DNA of 64,000 nt, from the NCBI RefSeq assembly GCF_026241205.1, contig NZ_JAPFQM010000001.1, forward strand, positions 1,550,001 through 1,614,000, given 5' to 3'. The DNA is from Thermomicrobium sp. 4228-Ro (GTDB lineage Bacteria; Chloroflexota; Chloroflexia; Thermomicrobiales; Thermomicrobiaceae). The first letter of the stretch is position 1, and the number at the start of each line of letters is the position of its first letter. A model generated the notes under the pieces. That model had not been told where the DNA came from. It did no database searches and saw nothing but the letters and a program-made list of their open reading frames with translations. Positions 31,794 through 41,666 of this stretch are shown here, one piece after another. Both the position numbers and the translations under genes were made by a program.

Positions 31794-32610
31794 CCGCGCA
31801 GCGGAACTCGCTGCTGAGTCTGGACTCGCTCCGCTCGTTTTCGTGGTGCTCGGATCCGGCCTCGGTGCGCTCCCAGCTGGTCTCGTCGTCGAAGGGCGAG
31901 TGGTGCTGGACGAGGTGACGGGAATCGCTGCGACCGCCGTGCCAGGACACGCACGTGAGCTGGTGCTCGCGCGGTGGGACGGCGTGCCAGTCTGGCTCTG
32001 TCTCGGACGGTATCACCTCTACCAGGGATTGACGGCCGCTCAGGTGGCGGCACCGGTCGCGATGCTCGCGAAGTTGCCGGTTCGCAGTGTGCTCCTCACC
32101 AACGCGGCGGGGGGCCTGAATCCGTCCTTGAATCCGGGAGATCTGGTCCTGGTCCGCGATCACCTGGCCGTTCCCAGCCTGGCCGGCCAGCATCCGCTCG
32201 TTCCACCAGCTGGCCCGGTGCAGTTTTTCAGCTTGCGCGATGCGTACGATCCGGGTCTGCGGAGCGCGTTGCGGGCCACTGCTGCGTCCTGCGGGGTCAC
32301 TCTCACGGAGGGCACCTACGCGTGGGTGGCTGGGCCGACGTTCGAAACCCCGGCTGAATTGCGTTGGCTCCGGTTGGCCGGAGCGGACGTCGTCGGGATG
32401 TCGACAGTGCCGGAAGTGATCATGGCACGAGCGCTTGGATTCCGGGTCGCAGCACTCTCGGTCGTGACCAACCGGGCAGTTCCCGAAGAGCCGCTGGTGC
32501 CGACGCACGAGGAGGTGACCGCGATCGGCGAACAGGCACGCCCGCGGTTGTTCACTCTCCTGCGAACAGCACTTCCCCGCCTGGTGGGCGACGAGCCGGC
32601 GAGCCAGTGA
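31753..32610 (+). CDS. punA: purine nucleoside phosphorylase (PNP-II type)
   Basis: A 285-residue trimeric-type PNP that splits (deoxy)purine nucleosides with phosphate. It has the phosphate site LGSGLGALP near residue 34, GRYHLYQG (about 86-93), LTNAAGGLNPSLNPGDLVL and the purine-binding segment AGPTFETPAELRWLRLAGADVVGMSTVPE. The ATG at 31753 has GAGGGAAG upstream. The gene begins inside recO (41-base overlap). Confidence 0.94.
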   Translation: MRIPLHPWQERAADRAAELAAESGLAPLVFVVLGSGLGALPAGLVVEGRVVLDEVTGIAATAVPGHARELVLARWDGVPVWLCLGRYHLYQGLTAAQVAAPVAMLAKLPVRSVLLTNAAGGLNPSLNPGDLVLVRDHLAVPSLAGQHPLVPPAGPVQFFSLRDAYDPGLRSALRATAASCGVTLTEGTYAWVAGPTFETPAELRWLRLAGADVVGMSTVPEVIMARALGFRVAALSVVTNRAVPEEPLVPTHEEVTAIGEQARPRLFTLLRTALPRLVGDEPASQ

Positions 32611-32631
32611 GCGGGCATGACAACTTACCAG

Positions 32632-33114
32632 TTACCAGCGTGGCCTCAGCGCGCGCTCCATCTCGCGACGGGCCTCGCGCTCGGCGATCGCCTCGCGCTT
32701 GTCGTATTGCTTCTTGCCGCGTGCTAGGCCGAGATCGACCTTCGCTAATCCCCGCCGGATGACGAGACGCAAGGGGACGAGCGTGTACCCTCGCTTTTCG
32801 AGCTTGCCGCGCAAGTAGTCGAGTTCGTGCTTGTGAACCAGAAGCTTGCGCGGTCGTGTCGGATCGTGCTGGTGCTTTCCGCTCGCGCCGGGCCAGGGGC
32901 TCACGTGCATGCCGATGAGCCAGAGTTCCCCGTCCTCGATGCGGGCATAGGCATCCCGGAGGTTGACGCGTCCAGCGCGGATGGACTTGATCTCCGATCC
33001 GGTCAGCTGGATGCCTGCCTCCAGCTCCTCTTCGATGAAGTAATCATGATAGGCTTTGCGATTGACCGCGATGACCTTCTCGTCCGCGCGGCCCTTCGCC
33101 GTTCCCTTACTCAT
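32632..33114 (-). CDS. smpB: SsrA-binding protein SmpB
   Basis: A 160-residue beta-barrel protein that binds tmRNA and delivers it to stalled ribosomes. It has VNRKAYHDYFIEEELEAGI, LTGSEIKSIRAGRVNLRDAY and the C-terminal basic tail GKKQYDKREAIAERE, all family hallmarks. Its RNA partner ssrA is 21 kb away at 54012. It is divergent from the methyltransferase gene. Confidence 0.97.
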   Translation of the reverse strand: MSKGTAKGRADEKVIAVNRKAYHDYFIEEELEAGIQLTGSEIKSIRAGRVNLRDAYARIEDGELWLIGMHVSPWPGASGKHQHDPTRPRKLLVHKHELDYLRGKLEKRGYTLVPLRLVIRRGLAKVDLGLARGKKQYDKREAIAEREARREMERALRPRW

Positions 33115-33209
33115 GCTCTCTCCTAACTCGCTCCTGACTGCCGCCCCGGCGCGGCGGCGTGCTCCACGCGCCGAGCAGGTCTCGTTCCCAGTCAGTACAC
33201 TGAAGCGAG

Positions 33210-34010
33210 GTGGTGAACGTGGACGCCTACGACGTCATCGCTGAATTTTACGATCTCGAGTTCGCCGACTTCGACACCGACGTCGATCTCTATCTGGCGT
33301 TCGCCCAACGGAGCGGCGACCCGATTCTCGAGGTGGGATGCGGGACGGGGCGACTGCTCGTTCCATTGGCCCGCGCCGGGTACACCGTGCACGGCGTCGA
33401 CCGTTCTCCGGCCATGCTCGAGCGGGCTCGCCGGCGTCTCGAGCAGGAGGGGCTCACACAGGTCCGCCTCTACCAGGCCGATATGGTCGATCTCCACGAG
33501 CTTCCGGACGAGTTCTATCGCCTGGTGATCGTTGCGCTGAACGGCTTCCTCCACCTGCCTGAGCGCGAGGCGCAGCAGCGGGCGCTCCGGGAACTGCACC
33601 GCGTGCTCCGGACGGGTGGGCTGCTGGTACTCGATGTGCTCCATCCGACGCCGGAACAGCTCCGTGCGCTCGAGCAACCGCTGGCCTGGGACGGAAGCTG
33701 GCAGCTGCCCGACGGCAGCCGGCTCGATCGGTTCGCTAGTCGGTCGGTGCAGCCCGCCGAGCAGACGATCACGACCACGCTCTTCTACGATCGGACGGAC
33801 GGGAAGACCGGAGCGGTCGAGCGGCGGGTGGCCACCTACACGCTCCGCTACGTCCATCGTTTCGAACTGGAGCTGCTGCTGGAAACGGCGGGGTTCGACA
33901 TCGAGGCGGTGTACGGGTCGTACGACCTGGAGCCGCTGTCCGACGAAAGCCCGTCATTGCTCGTCGTCGCCCAGCGGCGGGTGGACTCGGCTATACTCGC
34001 TCGGCGTTGA
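33210..34010 (+). CDS. class I SAM-dependent methyltransferase
   Basis: A 266-residue protein beginning AYDVIAEFYDLEFADFDTDVDLY. Motif I is ILEVGCGTGRLLVPLARAG (about 38-56), with a VDRSPAMLERARRRL post-I region and a later VIVALNGFLHL. The substrate cannot be deduced. Three in-frame GTG codons (33210, 33213, 33219) could start; the GCGAGG RBS does not decide among them. The C-terminal codons carry a TATACT (33992-33997) that may be the promoter of the next gene. Confidence 0.8.
   Translation: MVNVDAYDVIAEFYDLEFADFDTDVDLYLAFAQRSGDPILEVGCGTGRLLVPLARAGYTVHGVDRSPAMLERARRRLEQEGLTQVRLYQADMVDLHELPDEFYRLVIVALNGFLHLPEREAQQRALRELHRVLRTGGLLVLDVLHPTPEQLRALEQPLAWDGSWQLPDGSRLDRFASRSVQPAEQTITTTLFYDRTDGKTGAVERRVATYTLRYVHRFELELLLETAGFDIEAVYGSYDLEPLSDESPSLLVVAQRRVDSAILARR
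33992..33997 (+). promoter_or_regulatory. putative -10 element inside the methyltransferase 3' end
   Basis: TATACT located 42 bases before the GTG of the cupin epimerase-like gene. It suggests a separate start for the cupin-aroA pair. Confidence 0.35.
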
Positions 34011-34038
34011 CGACCGTGAAACCGCGGAGGACAGTGCC

Positions 34039-34494
34039 GTGATCCACGGAGTGGAGATCAAGCGGTTGGTGACGCACGTCGACGAGCGTGGTTCCCTGAC
34101 CGAACTGATCCGCTGTGACGATCCGTTCTTCGAGAAGTTCGGCCAGTGTTACGTGTCGGTCTCCTGGCCGGGAGTCATCCGAGCCTGGCACTGGCATAAG
34201 AAGCAGACTGACTACTTCGTCTGCATTCGCGGGATGATCAAGGTGCCACTCTTCGATCTCCGGCCAGACTCGCCGACCTATCGCGAGCTCAACGAGTTCT
34301 TTCTCGGCGACGACAACCGGATCGTCCTGAAGATCCCCCCGGGCGTCGCGCACGGCTTCAAGAATATCGGCACCGAGCCGTGCTATCTGCTCAATTTCCC
34401 CACTGAGCCCTACAACCCGGACGATCCCGACGAATACCGGTTGCCATACGATACACCGGAAATTCCGTATTCCTGGGACATCAAGTACCGCTGA
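34039..34494 (+). CDS. RmlC-like cupin (dTDP-4-dehydrorhamnose 3,5-epimerase related)
   Basis: A 151-residue single cupin. It has the RmlC-like layout: RAWHWHKKQTDYFVCIRGMIKVPLFDLR (split over about 52-78), SPTYRELNEFFLGDDN, IPPGVAHGFKNIG and a C-terminal Tyr/Pro-rich end. The usual RGxHxQ of RmlC is RAWHWH, so activity may differ (isomerase or unrelated cupin role). The GTG at 34039 follows GCGGAGG by eight bases. rmlB, the preceding enzyme in dTDP-rhamnose synthesis, is 6 kb away on the other strand. Confidence 0.8.
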   Translation: MIHGVEIKRLVTHVDERGSLTELIRCDDPFFEKFGQCYVSVSWPGVIRAWHWHKKQTDYFVCIRGMIKVPLFDLRPDSPTYRELNEFFLGDDNRIVLKIPPGVAHGFKNIGTEPCYLLNFPTEPYNPDDPDEYRLPYDTPEIPYSWDIKYR

Positions 34495-34507
34495 CGAAGG
34501 AGTTGCC

Positions 34508-35818
34508 ATGTCGCTGCACCGTACGTATCCGGAGCGTCTCGCCATCCAGCCGGTCGAGCGGCCGGTGGATACCGACGTCCGCTTGCCGGGCTCGAAGAGC
34601 CTGACCAACCGCGCGCTCGTCCTCGCCGCACTGGCGCGTGGCACGAGCGTGCTCGAAGGGGCGCTCTGGAGCGAGGACAGCCTGGTCATGGTCGATTCGC
34701 TGCGCCGACTCGGCATCGCGGTCGAGGTCGACGCGCCGGCCGAGCGGATGATCGTCCACGGTCGTGGTGGGGAGATTCCCGCGGAACGAGCCGAGCTCTT
34801 CGTCGGCAACTCCGGCACGACCGCACGCTTCTTGACCGCCATGGTAGCGCTCGGCCCCGGCGAGTACGTGATCGACGGCGTACCACGCATGCGCGAACGA
34901 CCGATCCAGCCGCTGCTCGAGGCGCTGCAGCAACTCGGTGTCGACGCTGTGTCGATCGCGGGGACCGGTTGTCCACCGGTTCGTCTCCGAGGGGGCGGTA
35001 TCCGTGGTGCAACCGTGCGGATGCGCGGTGACGTGTCGAGCCAGTATCTCAGCGCGCTGCTCATGATCGGTCCGTACCTGCCGCAAGGGCTGCGGGTCGA
35101 GCTGGAAGGCGAGCTGGTTTCGGTTCCCTACGTCGAGATGACGCTCGGGGTCATGGCTGACTTCGGTGTCGAGGCGCGACACCACGGTTTCCGTGTCTTC
35201 GAGGTTCCGGGGGGACAGGTGTACCAGGCACGCCAGTACGAGATCGAACCGGACGCCTCTGCTGCCTCGTACTTCTTCGCACTCGCCGCTGCGACCGGCG
35301 GACGGGTACGGGTGCTGCATCTCGGTGAGCGTTCCAGGCAGGGAGACGTGCACTTCGTCGAGCTTCTGCAACGGATGGGTTGCACGGTGATCCGTGAACC
35401 GGACGCCATCACGGTGATCGGTCGACGCCCGCTGCGCGGGATCGAAGCGGACATGAACGCGATTTCCGACACTGTCCCGACGTTAGCGGCACTCGCCCCC
35501 CTCGCCGAGGGGCCAGTCGTGATCCGGAACGTGCAGCACATCCGGTACAAGGAGACGGATCGCATCGCGGCAGTCGCCACGGAACTGCGCCGCCTGGGCC
35601 TCGCGGTGGACGAGTTCGCGGATGGTCTGGCGATCTACCCTGGGTCAGTTCGGCCAGCTGTGATCCGAACCTACCAGGATCACCGCATGGCGATGAGTTT
35701 CGCAGTGCTCGGCTGCGCCGTCCCCGGGATCGTCATCGATGACCCTGGGTGCGTCGCCAAGACCTTTCCCGACTTTTTCGAGCGCCTCGAAGCGGCGCTC
35801 GGTCGAAGCCGCCGCTAG
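34508..35818 (+). CDS. aroA: 3-phosphoshikimate 1-carboxyvinyltransferase (EPSP synthase)
   Basis: A 436-residue shikimate-pathway enzyme. It has [18 protein letters not shown] (about 29-46), [16 protein letters not shown] (about 98-113), [11 protein letters not shown], and the late motifs YKETDRI and [12 protein letters not shown]. All catalytic-region motifs are intact. It follows the cupin gene by 13 bases with an AAGGAG RBS and is convergent with aroC, overlapping it by four bases at the stop codons. Confidence 0.97.
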   Translation: MSLHRTYPERLAIQPVERPVDTDVRLPGSKSLTNRALVLAALARGTSVLEGALWSEDSLVMVDSLRRLGIAVEVDAPAERMIVHGRGGEIPAERAELFVGNSGTTARFLTAMVALGPGEYVIDGVPRMRERPIQPLLEALQQLGVDAVSIAGTGCPPVRLRGGGIRGATVRMRGDVSSQYLSALLMIGPYLPQGLRVELEGELVSVPYVEMTLGVMADFGVEARHHGFRVFEVPGGQVYQARQYEIEPDASAASYFFALAAATGGRVRVLHLGERSRQGDVHFVELLQRMGCTVIREPDAITVIGRRPLRGIEADMNAISDTVPTLAALAPLAEGPVVIRNVQHIRYKETDRIAAVATELRRLGLAVDEFADGLAIYPGSVRPAVIRTYQDHRMAMSFAVLGCAVPGIVIDDPGCVAKTFPDFFERLEAALGRSRR

Positions 35819-36882
35819 AGCCGCGCGGCGCGGTTCATCAAGTAGCAGTCGGCGAGGACGAGGAGCAGCATCGCCTCGGCCACTGGCACGACGCGCGGGC
35901 AGATGGACGGGTCGTGTCGTCCCTCGACGACGATCGTCCGCTCGTTACCGTGGATATCGACCGTCTGCTGGGGCCGCGCGATCGATGAGGTCGGCTTGAC
36001 CGCGAGCCGGACGATGATCTCCTCACCGGTAGAGATCCCGCCCAGCATGCCACCGGCATGGTTGGTCAGCGTTCGCACTCGCCCGTTCTCCATGACGAAG
36101 GGGTCGTTGTGCTCGTGTCCGCGGAGTCGTGCAGCAGCGAAGCCGTCACCGATTTCGACACCCTTGACGGCTGGGATGCTCAGCATGGCGTAGCCGATCA
36201 GCGCATCGAGCTTGTCCATCGTCGGCTCACCGAGTCCAGGCGGTACGTTGACGGCGCGCACCTCGACGATGCCGCCGACGCTCGTCTTCTGCTCTTTCGC
36301 CTCGAGGATCGCTGCGACCATCTTCTGGGCGGCGACCGGATCGGGGCACCGTACCGGATTCCGATCGATCTCTTCACGATCGAACGTCTCGATCGAAATG
36401 CCGGCGAGTTCGCGGACGAAACCGTAGACCTCGACACCAGCGACCGTGCGCAGCAGCTGCCGCGCGATCGCGCCGGCTGCGACACGTCCCCAGGTTTCGC
36501 GCGCGCTCGAGCGGCCGCCGCCGCGGTGATCGCGATGGCCGTACTTCACCCAGTAGGTGTAGTCGGCGTGTCCGGGACGGAACACGTCGCGCAGTGGCTC
36601 GTACTTGCTCGAATCGGCGTCCGCGTTGTAGGTGATGAGCGAAATAGGGGCACCCGTCGTCTTCCCTTCGAAGACACCGGAGAGGATCGTGACCCGGTCA
36701 CGCTCCTGGCGTGGCGAGGTGACTTCGCTCTGGCCGACGCGTCGCCGGTCGAGGTCGCGTTGGATGATTTCCTCGTTCAATTCCAGCCCAGCCGGGCATC
36801 CTTCGACGACGACGCCCAGCGCCGGTCCGTGTGACTCGCCCCACGTTGTGATACGGAACAGCTTGCCGAACGTACTGCCCAT
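35815..36882 (-). CDS. aroC: chorismate synthase
   Basis: A 355-residue FMN-dependent enzyme that makes chorismate from EPSP, the product of the convergent aroA. It starts [23 protein letters not shown] and has [17 protein letters not shown] (flavin region) and [21 protein letters not shown] near the C-terminus. Its product feeds pheA (7021) and possibly the MqnA-like protein at the window start. It is last in a minus-strand series from rmlB. Confidence 0.97.
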   Translation of the reverse strand: MGSTFGKLFRITTWGESHGPALGVVVEGCPAGLELNEEIIQRDLDRRRVGQSEVTSPRQERDRVTILSGVFEGKTTGAPISLITYNADADSSKYEPLRDVFRPGHADYTYWVKYGHRDHRGGGRSSARETWGRVAAGAIARQLLRTVAGVEVYGFVRELAGISIETFDREEIDRNPVRCPDPVAAQKMVAAILEAKEQKTSVGGIVEVRAVNVPPGLGEPTMDKLDALIGYAMLSIPAVKGVEIGDGFAAARLRGHEHNDPFVMENGRVRTLTNHAGGMLGGISTGEEIIVRLAVKPTSSIARPQQTVDIHGNERTIVVEGRHDPSICPRVVPVAEAMLLLVLADCYLMNRAARL

Positions 36883-36909
36883 CGACTCTGCTCTTCCTCC
36901 GTCATCGAA

Positions 36910-37773
36910 CTAGGCACGGCTCGACCAGTCGTCGAGCGGTTCGGTGAGCCAGCGCCCCCAGATCTGATAGTCGAGATCCGGCACTCGGCGGAAGCCGAAC
37001 CGCTCGTAGAGTTGCCGGCTGCGGCCGTTGCTCGCCTGCGTACTCAGCCCGATCCGGTGTGCACCGCGCGCGGCGAGGACCCGTACCGCCCACACCAGCG
37101 ATTCATAACCATACCCTTTCCCCTGGAACGCTGGGGCGACTGCGAGACGGTCGAGGTGTCCCCAGCCGCGAAAGCGCGTCACACCGACATAACTCACCGG
37201 GGTTCCGTCCCGTTCGCGGCCCAGGTACACATCGACGCGTGGATCGCTCATGTACTCGTCGAATTCCTCGAGCGTGTTCCACCAGAGCCAGTCGAACGCT
37301 TCGTGGTCGAGGTCGAGAAGCTCACCGAGCGTGAACGGGTCCTCCATCGTGACACGCTCGAAGCGGAGCCGGCTCGGGGCGGGTGGAATCGTGTACAGGA
37401 CCATCTCGTACACGAGAATCTCCTCGAGCAGCTCGAACCCCGTTTTCTCGTAGAATACCGGTGGCCTGCGCTCGTACTGCTGTGTCATGACCAGGAGTTC
37501 CTTGCCGCGAGCGCGCGCCGTCTCGGCCAGTGCGTCCACGAGATGGTAGGTTAGCGTACCCGACGAGAGTTCCTGTACTTGGACGATTTCCCCACGGTGA
37601 CGCCAGGGGGCAGCGAGCACATACTCGCCCGTGCTGGGGGCCCAGAGTGACAAACCAGGGGCTTCCCGGACCAGTTGGGCAACCTCTTGCAGGCTGTAGC
37701 GGCTGCCCCACTTGAGCCGGAGCCGAGGGAGGTCGCCGAGTTCGAGCGGTACGATCAGTGTCGATCCGACCAT
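36910..37773 (-). CDS. GNAT-family N-acetyltransferase
   Basis: A 287-residue protein. The C-terminal half (about 150-275) is a regular GNAT domain with the acetyl-CoA site HLDRLAVAPAFQGKGYGYESLV (the Q-x-x-G-x-G is QGKGYG) and LSTQASNGRSRQLYERFGF. The N-terminal half may be a second, degenerate domain. Substrate unknown. The ATG at 37771-37773 lies inside the upstream SBP gene (19-base overlap), so the two are translationally coupled. Confidence 0.8.
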   Translation of the reverse strand: MVGSTLIVPLELGDLPRLRLKWGSRYSLQEVAQLVREAPGLSLWAPSTGEYVLAAPWRHRGEIVQVQELSSGTLTYHLVDALAETARARGKELLVMTQQYERRPPVFYEKTGFELLEEILVYEMVLYTIPPAPSRLRFERVTMEDPFTLGELLDLDHEAFDWLWWNTLEEFDEYMSDPRVDVYLGRERDGTPVSYVGVTRFRGWGHLDRLAVAPAFQGKGYGYESLVWAVRVLAARGAHRIGLSTQASNGRSRQLYERFGFRRVPDLDYQIWGRWLTEPLDDWSSRA

Positions 37774-39515
37774 GTGAACAGCACCGGTTCGCTCGGTCGA
37801 TGATGCGCGGCACGTGTGTGGTCGATCCAGACTCGTTCCAGTCCGAGGATACCTAGCGGTGTCACCGGCAGGTCTCGGACATGTGGTGCGACCAACAAGT
37901 ATTCCACGTCGAAGACGAGCGGCAGGACGACGGCATCGTCCAGGATCGCTTGCTGTGCGCGTTGGAAAGCGGCGACCCTCATCGAGGGATCCTGTGCCTG
38001 TCGGGCTACTTCGAGCCAGCGTTGCACGTCGGGATTCTCGTACACGATCGGCTGGTACGGACTGTCGGTCGCGAAGAGTGCGTCGAGAATCGCCTCCGGG
38101 TCCGGATAATCGGCGATCCACGAGAAGACGAAGATCGGGAGGCGCCGCGCATCGAGGTCAGCCAGGTAGTCAGGCCAGTCGAGCTGCAGCACGTCGGTGG
38201 TGATGCCGAGTTCGCGCTCCCACACCTGCGCGAGCGTCACCGCCAGGTCGCTCCCAGAGCTCGCGATTTCCAGGAGGAGCGTGCGGTCCGCCAGGGCCTG
38301 CCGAGCCGCCATCGGATCGTAGGGGAGCACCTGACCACGCCACGTGCGACCGGCCATGCCCGGGGGCACGATCCCGTCGGCCCGGGTTACCTTGCCCTGG
38401 AAGGTTACGTCAGCAACCTTCTGCTGGGGAAACGCTTCAATCAAGGCCCGGCGGACGACTGGATCGTCGAGTGGTGGAAAAGCCGGATTGAAGAACACGT
38501 ACGTGCCGGCAAAGAGCGGTTGCACGACGAGCTGTGCACGATAAGGCGATTCAGGCGCCATGAACCGGTCGACTGCCGAGAGCGGGACCGGAGCGATGTC
38601 CAGTTGCCCGCGCTCGTACTGGTTGAGGGGCGAGAGCGCAGCGGCGCCGATACGAATGCGGATTTCGCGGAGATACGGTGGTGCTGGCTGGTATCCGGGA
38701 TGTGGGCCCAGGACGATCGTGTCTCGCTCCCAGCGGAGCAGTCGGAACGGGCCGCTCCCGACGGGATGACGCCACCAGTCCTGGCCCTGATCGACGTTGG
38801 TACGCTGCACGACACTGGCGACTGGCAACGCGAGGCGCTGGAGAAAGGTCGCCCGCGGTGCGACGAGATGGAGCCGGAGCGTGAACCGGTCGACGACCTC
38901 GATGCCCGGAATGTCATCTCGCCGACCGAGCAAGCGATCCTCGGCACCGACCAGGTCGCGCAAGGTGCCCCAGGCCGGCAGTCCGCGACCATCGCCGCCG
39001 TAGAGTGCGGGATCGCAGGCACGTTCGAGCGAGAACTTGACATCGAGCGCGGTGATCGGTGAGCCGTCGTGGAAGGTCGCGTCAGGCCGCAACTGCACGG
39101 TGTAGGTCGTTCCGTCGGGACCGATCTCGATACGCTCGGCCAAATCGGGAACGAGCTGGAGATCGGCGTCGAAGCGGACGATACCGCGGAAAAGCTGGTG
39201 GACGATGAAGGCCGAGTCGACGTCTCGGACGAGTGCCGGATCGAGGGTCACCGGACCATCGGGCGAGCCAGGGAGGACGAGGACTTGCTCCCCAGCGAGC
39301 GGCGGGGGTGGTGGGGCCGGGGGCGCTTCGAGGACTGTACCCGGCGCGAACGCGTGGGGCGTCGAGGTGCTCGCGGTCGCCCAGGGAATGGCTGCCGTCG
39401 AGGTCACTGTCGGGATGGCTGGCAGCGCGGTCGGTGCGGGGCTCTGCGCGAATCGGCAGGCGGTGAGGACGAGCATGAGCGTGAGGATGAGGCGGATCAC
39501 GCCGTGGCGGCTCAT
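37755..39515 (-). CDS. peptide/nickel-type ABC transporter substrate-binding lipoprotein (SBP_bac_5), orphan
   Basis: A 586-residue extracytoplasmic binding protein. The N-terminus has a lipoprotein signal with lipobox LTAC (Cys about 20), then a Pro/Thr/Ala-rich linker to about residue 75. The binding domain has TLDPALVRDVDSAFIVHQLF, LRPDATFHDGSPITALDVKFSLER and VGSGPFRLLRWERD, typical of oligopeptide-binding proteins. No permease or ATPase gene is adjacent. It overlaps the kinase-like gene upstream by four bases and the GNAT gene downstream by 19. Confidence 0.88.
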   Translation of the reverse strand: MSRHGVIRLILTLMLVLTACRFAQSPAPTALPAIPTVTSTAAIPWATASTSTPHAFAPGTVLEAPPAPPPPPLAGEQVLVLPGSPDGPVTLDPALVRDVDSAFIVHQLFRGIVRFDADLQLVPDLAERIEIGPDGTTYTVQLRPDATFHDGSPITALDVKFSLERACDPALYGGDGRGLPAWGTLRDLVGAEDRLLGRRDDIPGIEVVDRFTLRLHLVAPRATFLQRLALPVASVVQRTNVDQGQDWWRHPVGSGPFRLLRWERDTIVLGPHPGYQPAPPYLREIRIRIGAAALSPLNQYERGQLDIAPVPLSAVDRFMAPESPYRAQLVVQPLFAGTYVFFNPAFPPLDDPVVRRALIEAFPQQKVADVTFQGKVTRADGIVPPGMAGRTWRGQVLPYDPMAARQALADRTLLLEIASSGSDLAVTLAQVWERELGITTDVLQLDWPDYLADLDARRLPIFVFSWIADYPDPEAILDALFATDSPYQPIVYENPDVQRWLEVARQAQDPSMRVAAFQRAQQAILDDAVVLPLVFDVEYLLVAPHVRDLPVTPLGILGLERVWIDHTRAAHHRPSEPVLFTWSDRH

Positions 39516-39874
39516 CGGCTTTCCCGGTTCCCGTTCCATCCCCGCTGCGCGAGTACGGTGAGGATACGCTGGACGACCTCGTCGATCGTCAGTTCTCCCG
39601 TGTCGAGAACGAGGTCGGCGTGAGCACGCGCTTCGGCCAGGCGTTCCTGTTCCGTGCGATAGAGCCATTCCGGCCAATCGGATCCACGGCGTGCTCGCAC
39701 GGTCTCCAGACTGGCATCGAGGAAGACGACGAGATCAGGATGCGGGCGTCGCCAGAGGTCACGGATGATCGAATGCTCCTGCCCGACTACTACGACGTCG
39801 AGGCCGTGGCGGGAGAGTTCCCGAGCGATCGTCGACTTCCCGGCGCCACATGGCCCGACCAGCACGATGCGCAT
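39512..39874 (-). CDS. small P-loop kinase-like protein (AAA_17/shikimate-kinase-like fold)
   Basis: A 120-residue nucleoside-kinase-like protein. Walker A is VGPCGAGKSTIARELS (about 6-21), and VVFLDASLETVRARR matches the LID-side region of small kinases. It is shorter than shikimate or adenylate kinases (about 170-215), so the substrate-binding insert is reduced. Substrate unknown. The stop overlaps the SBP start by four bases. Confidence 0.7.
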   Translation of the reverse strand: MRIVLVGPCGAGKSTIARELSRHGLDVVVVGQEHSIIRDLWRRPHPDLVVFLDASLETVRARRGSDWPEWLYRTEQERLAEARAHADLVLDTGELTIDEVVQRILTVLAQRGWNGNRESR

Positions 39875-39924
39875 CCACCGTCCTCACTCTCGCCTTGCAG
39901 GCAAGTGTAGCCTTCGAACGCCGG

Positions 39925-40638
39925 TCACTCGGAGAGGGGCACGGTGAGCGCGAGCCGTCGGATCGGCTGGGGCGAGCCGCCGGCAGAGAGGCGGAGTGCG
40001 ACGACCGTCATGTCGTCCTGTGGGTGCCCGCGGTCGGCGGCGATCGCGGCAGCGAGCAAGGAGTCCGCGAGTTCCTGCGCGCTGGGCTCGCCCGCGAGCG
40101 TGCAGGTGAGGAGGGAGACGAGATCGACCGGTTGCTGCCACCGCTGGCCAGCATGAGCGACCCCGTCACTGACCACGATGACGGTCAGCCCCGGTTCGAG
40201 CGGCCACTCGGAAACGCTCGGACGCGTGTGGCGGTAGAGACCGATCCGACCCCCCGTCGAGGCGACGACCTCGAATCCGCCATTGCGTCTCAGGAGCAAC
40301 GGGGCCTCGCTATTCCGGGTAATGACTAACGTGCGGCTGGCCAGATCGACCGAGACGATATCCAGTTCTGCGGACACACGGCCACCCCGAAGCGTGAAGA
40401 GAAAGTCGTGCGCGGCGCGAGCCGCCGCGCCATCGCGGACACCTTGGTTGAGGAGCGCGAGTACGTGGCCGGCGACCTGGAGGCTCAGCAGTTTGGCCGC
40501 GTTGCCTGATCCTTGAGCATCGACGAGGACGACCGAGATGCCACCTCCCGGCCGCTCGACGAGTTCGACCGTGTCACCGCTCTCGCGGTTGCCGGCTCGG
40601 TGAGTCTTGGCGACGGCGAGGTCGATCGTCAGCGTCAC
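39925..40638 (-). CDS. PP2C/SpoIIE-type serine phosphatase domain protein
   Basis: A 237-residue stand-alone phosphatase domain. Metal-binding aspartates are seen in VVLVDAQGSGNAAKLLS (about 37-53), VIVVSDGVAHAG and HPQDDMTVVALRL, the order found in SpoIIE/RsbU-type PP2C phosphatases. No sensor or membrane domain is attached. The start is a GTG at 40636-40638 overlapping the rmlB stop (GTGA). No anti-sigma or STAS partner is visible nearby, so its target is unknown. Confidence 0.8.
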   Translation of the reverse strand: MTLTIDLAVAKTHRAGNRESGDTVELVERPGGGISVVLVDAQGSGNAAKLLSLQVAGHVLALLNQGVRDGAAARAAHDFLFTLRGGRVSAELDIVSVDLASRTLVITRNSEAPLLLRRNGGFEVVASTGGRIGLYRHTRPSVSEWPLEPGLTVIVVSDGVAHAGQRWQQPVDLVSLLTCTLAGEPSAQELADSLLAAAIAADRGHPQDDMTVVALRLSAGGSPQPIRRLALTVPLSE

Positions 40639-41666
40639 GGCTGCGTCACTGGCGTCCCGCGATCCCGATAGTTGCGAGCGTAGTACGCGGCGAAGGCTTC
40701 GTCGCGGCGAGCTGTCCACCAGTCCGGCCGGGAGCGATACCAGGCGATGGTGCGGGCAAGACCTTCCTCGCAGGATGTGCGGGGAGCCCACCCGAGCGCA
40801 GCCAGCTTGCTCCACTCGACGGCATACCGGCGGTCGTGGCCGGGGCGGTCGCTGACGTGCACGATCGATGCGGGATCGGCACCGAGAAGGTGGACGATGG
40901 CACGGGCGACCGCGATGTTCGGTCGGTGCTGGCTGGCGCCGATGTTGTAGGCCTGGCCGGGCTGTCCGTGGAGGAGCACGGTCCAGATGGCGCGGCAGTG
41001 ATCGTCGACGTAGAGCCAGTCGCGTTCATGCAAGCCGTCGCCGTAGAGCGGTATCGGCTGACCGCTCAAGAGGTTCGTGATGGCGAGCGGGATGAACTTC
41101 TCAGGATGTTGGTATGGGCCGTACGTGTTGCAGCCTCGGGTGACCAGGACGGGTAACCGGTAGCTGGTCCAGTAACTGAAAACGAAATGTTCGGCAGCTG
41201 CCTTGCTCGCGGCATAGGGATTCCGCGGGTGGAGGGGGTCTATCTCGCGGGCGGCACCGGTGAGAACCTCGCCGTACACCTCGTCGGTACTCACGTGGAG
41301 AAAGCGTTGCACCCCGGTGCGGAGGGCGTGCTCGAGGAGCACCATCGTTCCCCAGACATTCGTCTGCACGAAGGCAGCTGGTTCCAAGAGCGAGCGGTCG
41401 ACGTGCGTTTCGGCAGCGAAATTGACCACCGCCTGGCACCCAGCGATCGCCTCGGCGACGGCAGCTGGATCGGCGATATCGCCCTGGAGGAAGTGCAGCC
41501 GGGGATGGTCGAGGACACCCTCGAGGTTGAGGAGACTGCCCGCGTAGGTCAGCTTGTCGAGGACGACCACTTCGAGATCGTGTTCGAGCGCCAGGCGGAC
41601 GAAATGGCTGCCGATAAAGCCGGCACCACCCGTGACGAGGATGCGACGGAACGGCTGAAGACCCAC
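40635..41666 (-). CDS. rmlB: dTDP-glucose 4,6-dehydratase
   Basis: A 343-residue short-chain dehydrogenase-type enzyme. The NAD site is LVTGGAGFIGSHFVRLA (about 10-26); next come FAAETHVDRSLLEP, the catalytic Thr in HVSTDEVYGEV and the YxxxK motif in NPYAASKAAAEHF. These match RmlB rather than a generic epimerase. The GTG at 41664-41666 follows GGGAGGG by five bases; an in-frame ATG at 41697-41699 would add 11 charged residues. It heads the minus-strand series toward aroC. Confidence 0.88.
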   Translation of the reverse strand: MGLQPFRRILVTGGAGFIGSHFVRLALEHDLEVVVLDKLTYAGSLLNLEGVLDHPRLHFLQGDIADPAAVAEAIAGCQAVVNFAAETHVDRSLLEPAAFVQTNVWGTMVLLEHALRTGVQRFLHVSTDEVYGEVLTGAAREIDPLHPRNPYAASKAAAEHFVFSYWTSYRLPVLVTRGCNTYGPYQHPEKFIPLAITNLLSGQPIPLYGDGLHERDWLYVDDHCRAIWTVLLHGQPGQAYNIGASQHRPNIAVARAIVHLLGADPASIVHVSDRPGHDRRYAVEWSKLAALGWAPRTSCEEGLARTIAWYRSRPDWWTARRDEAFAAYYARNYRDRGTPVTQP

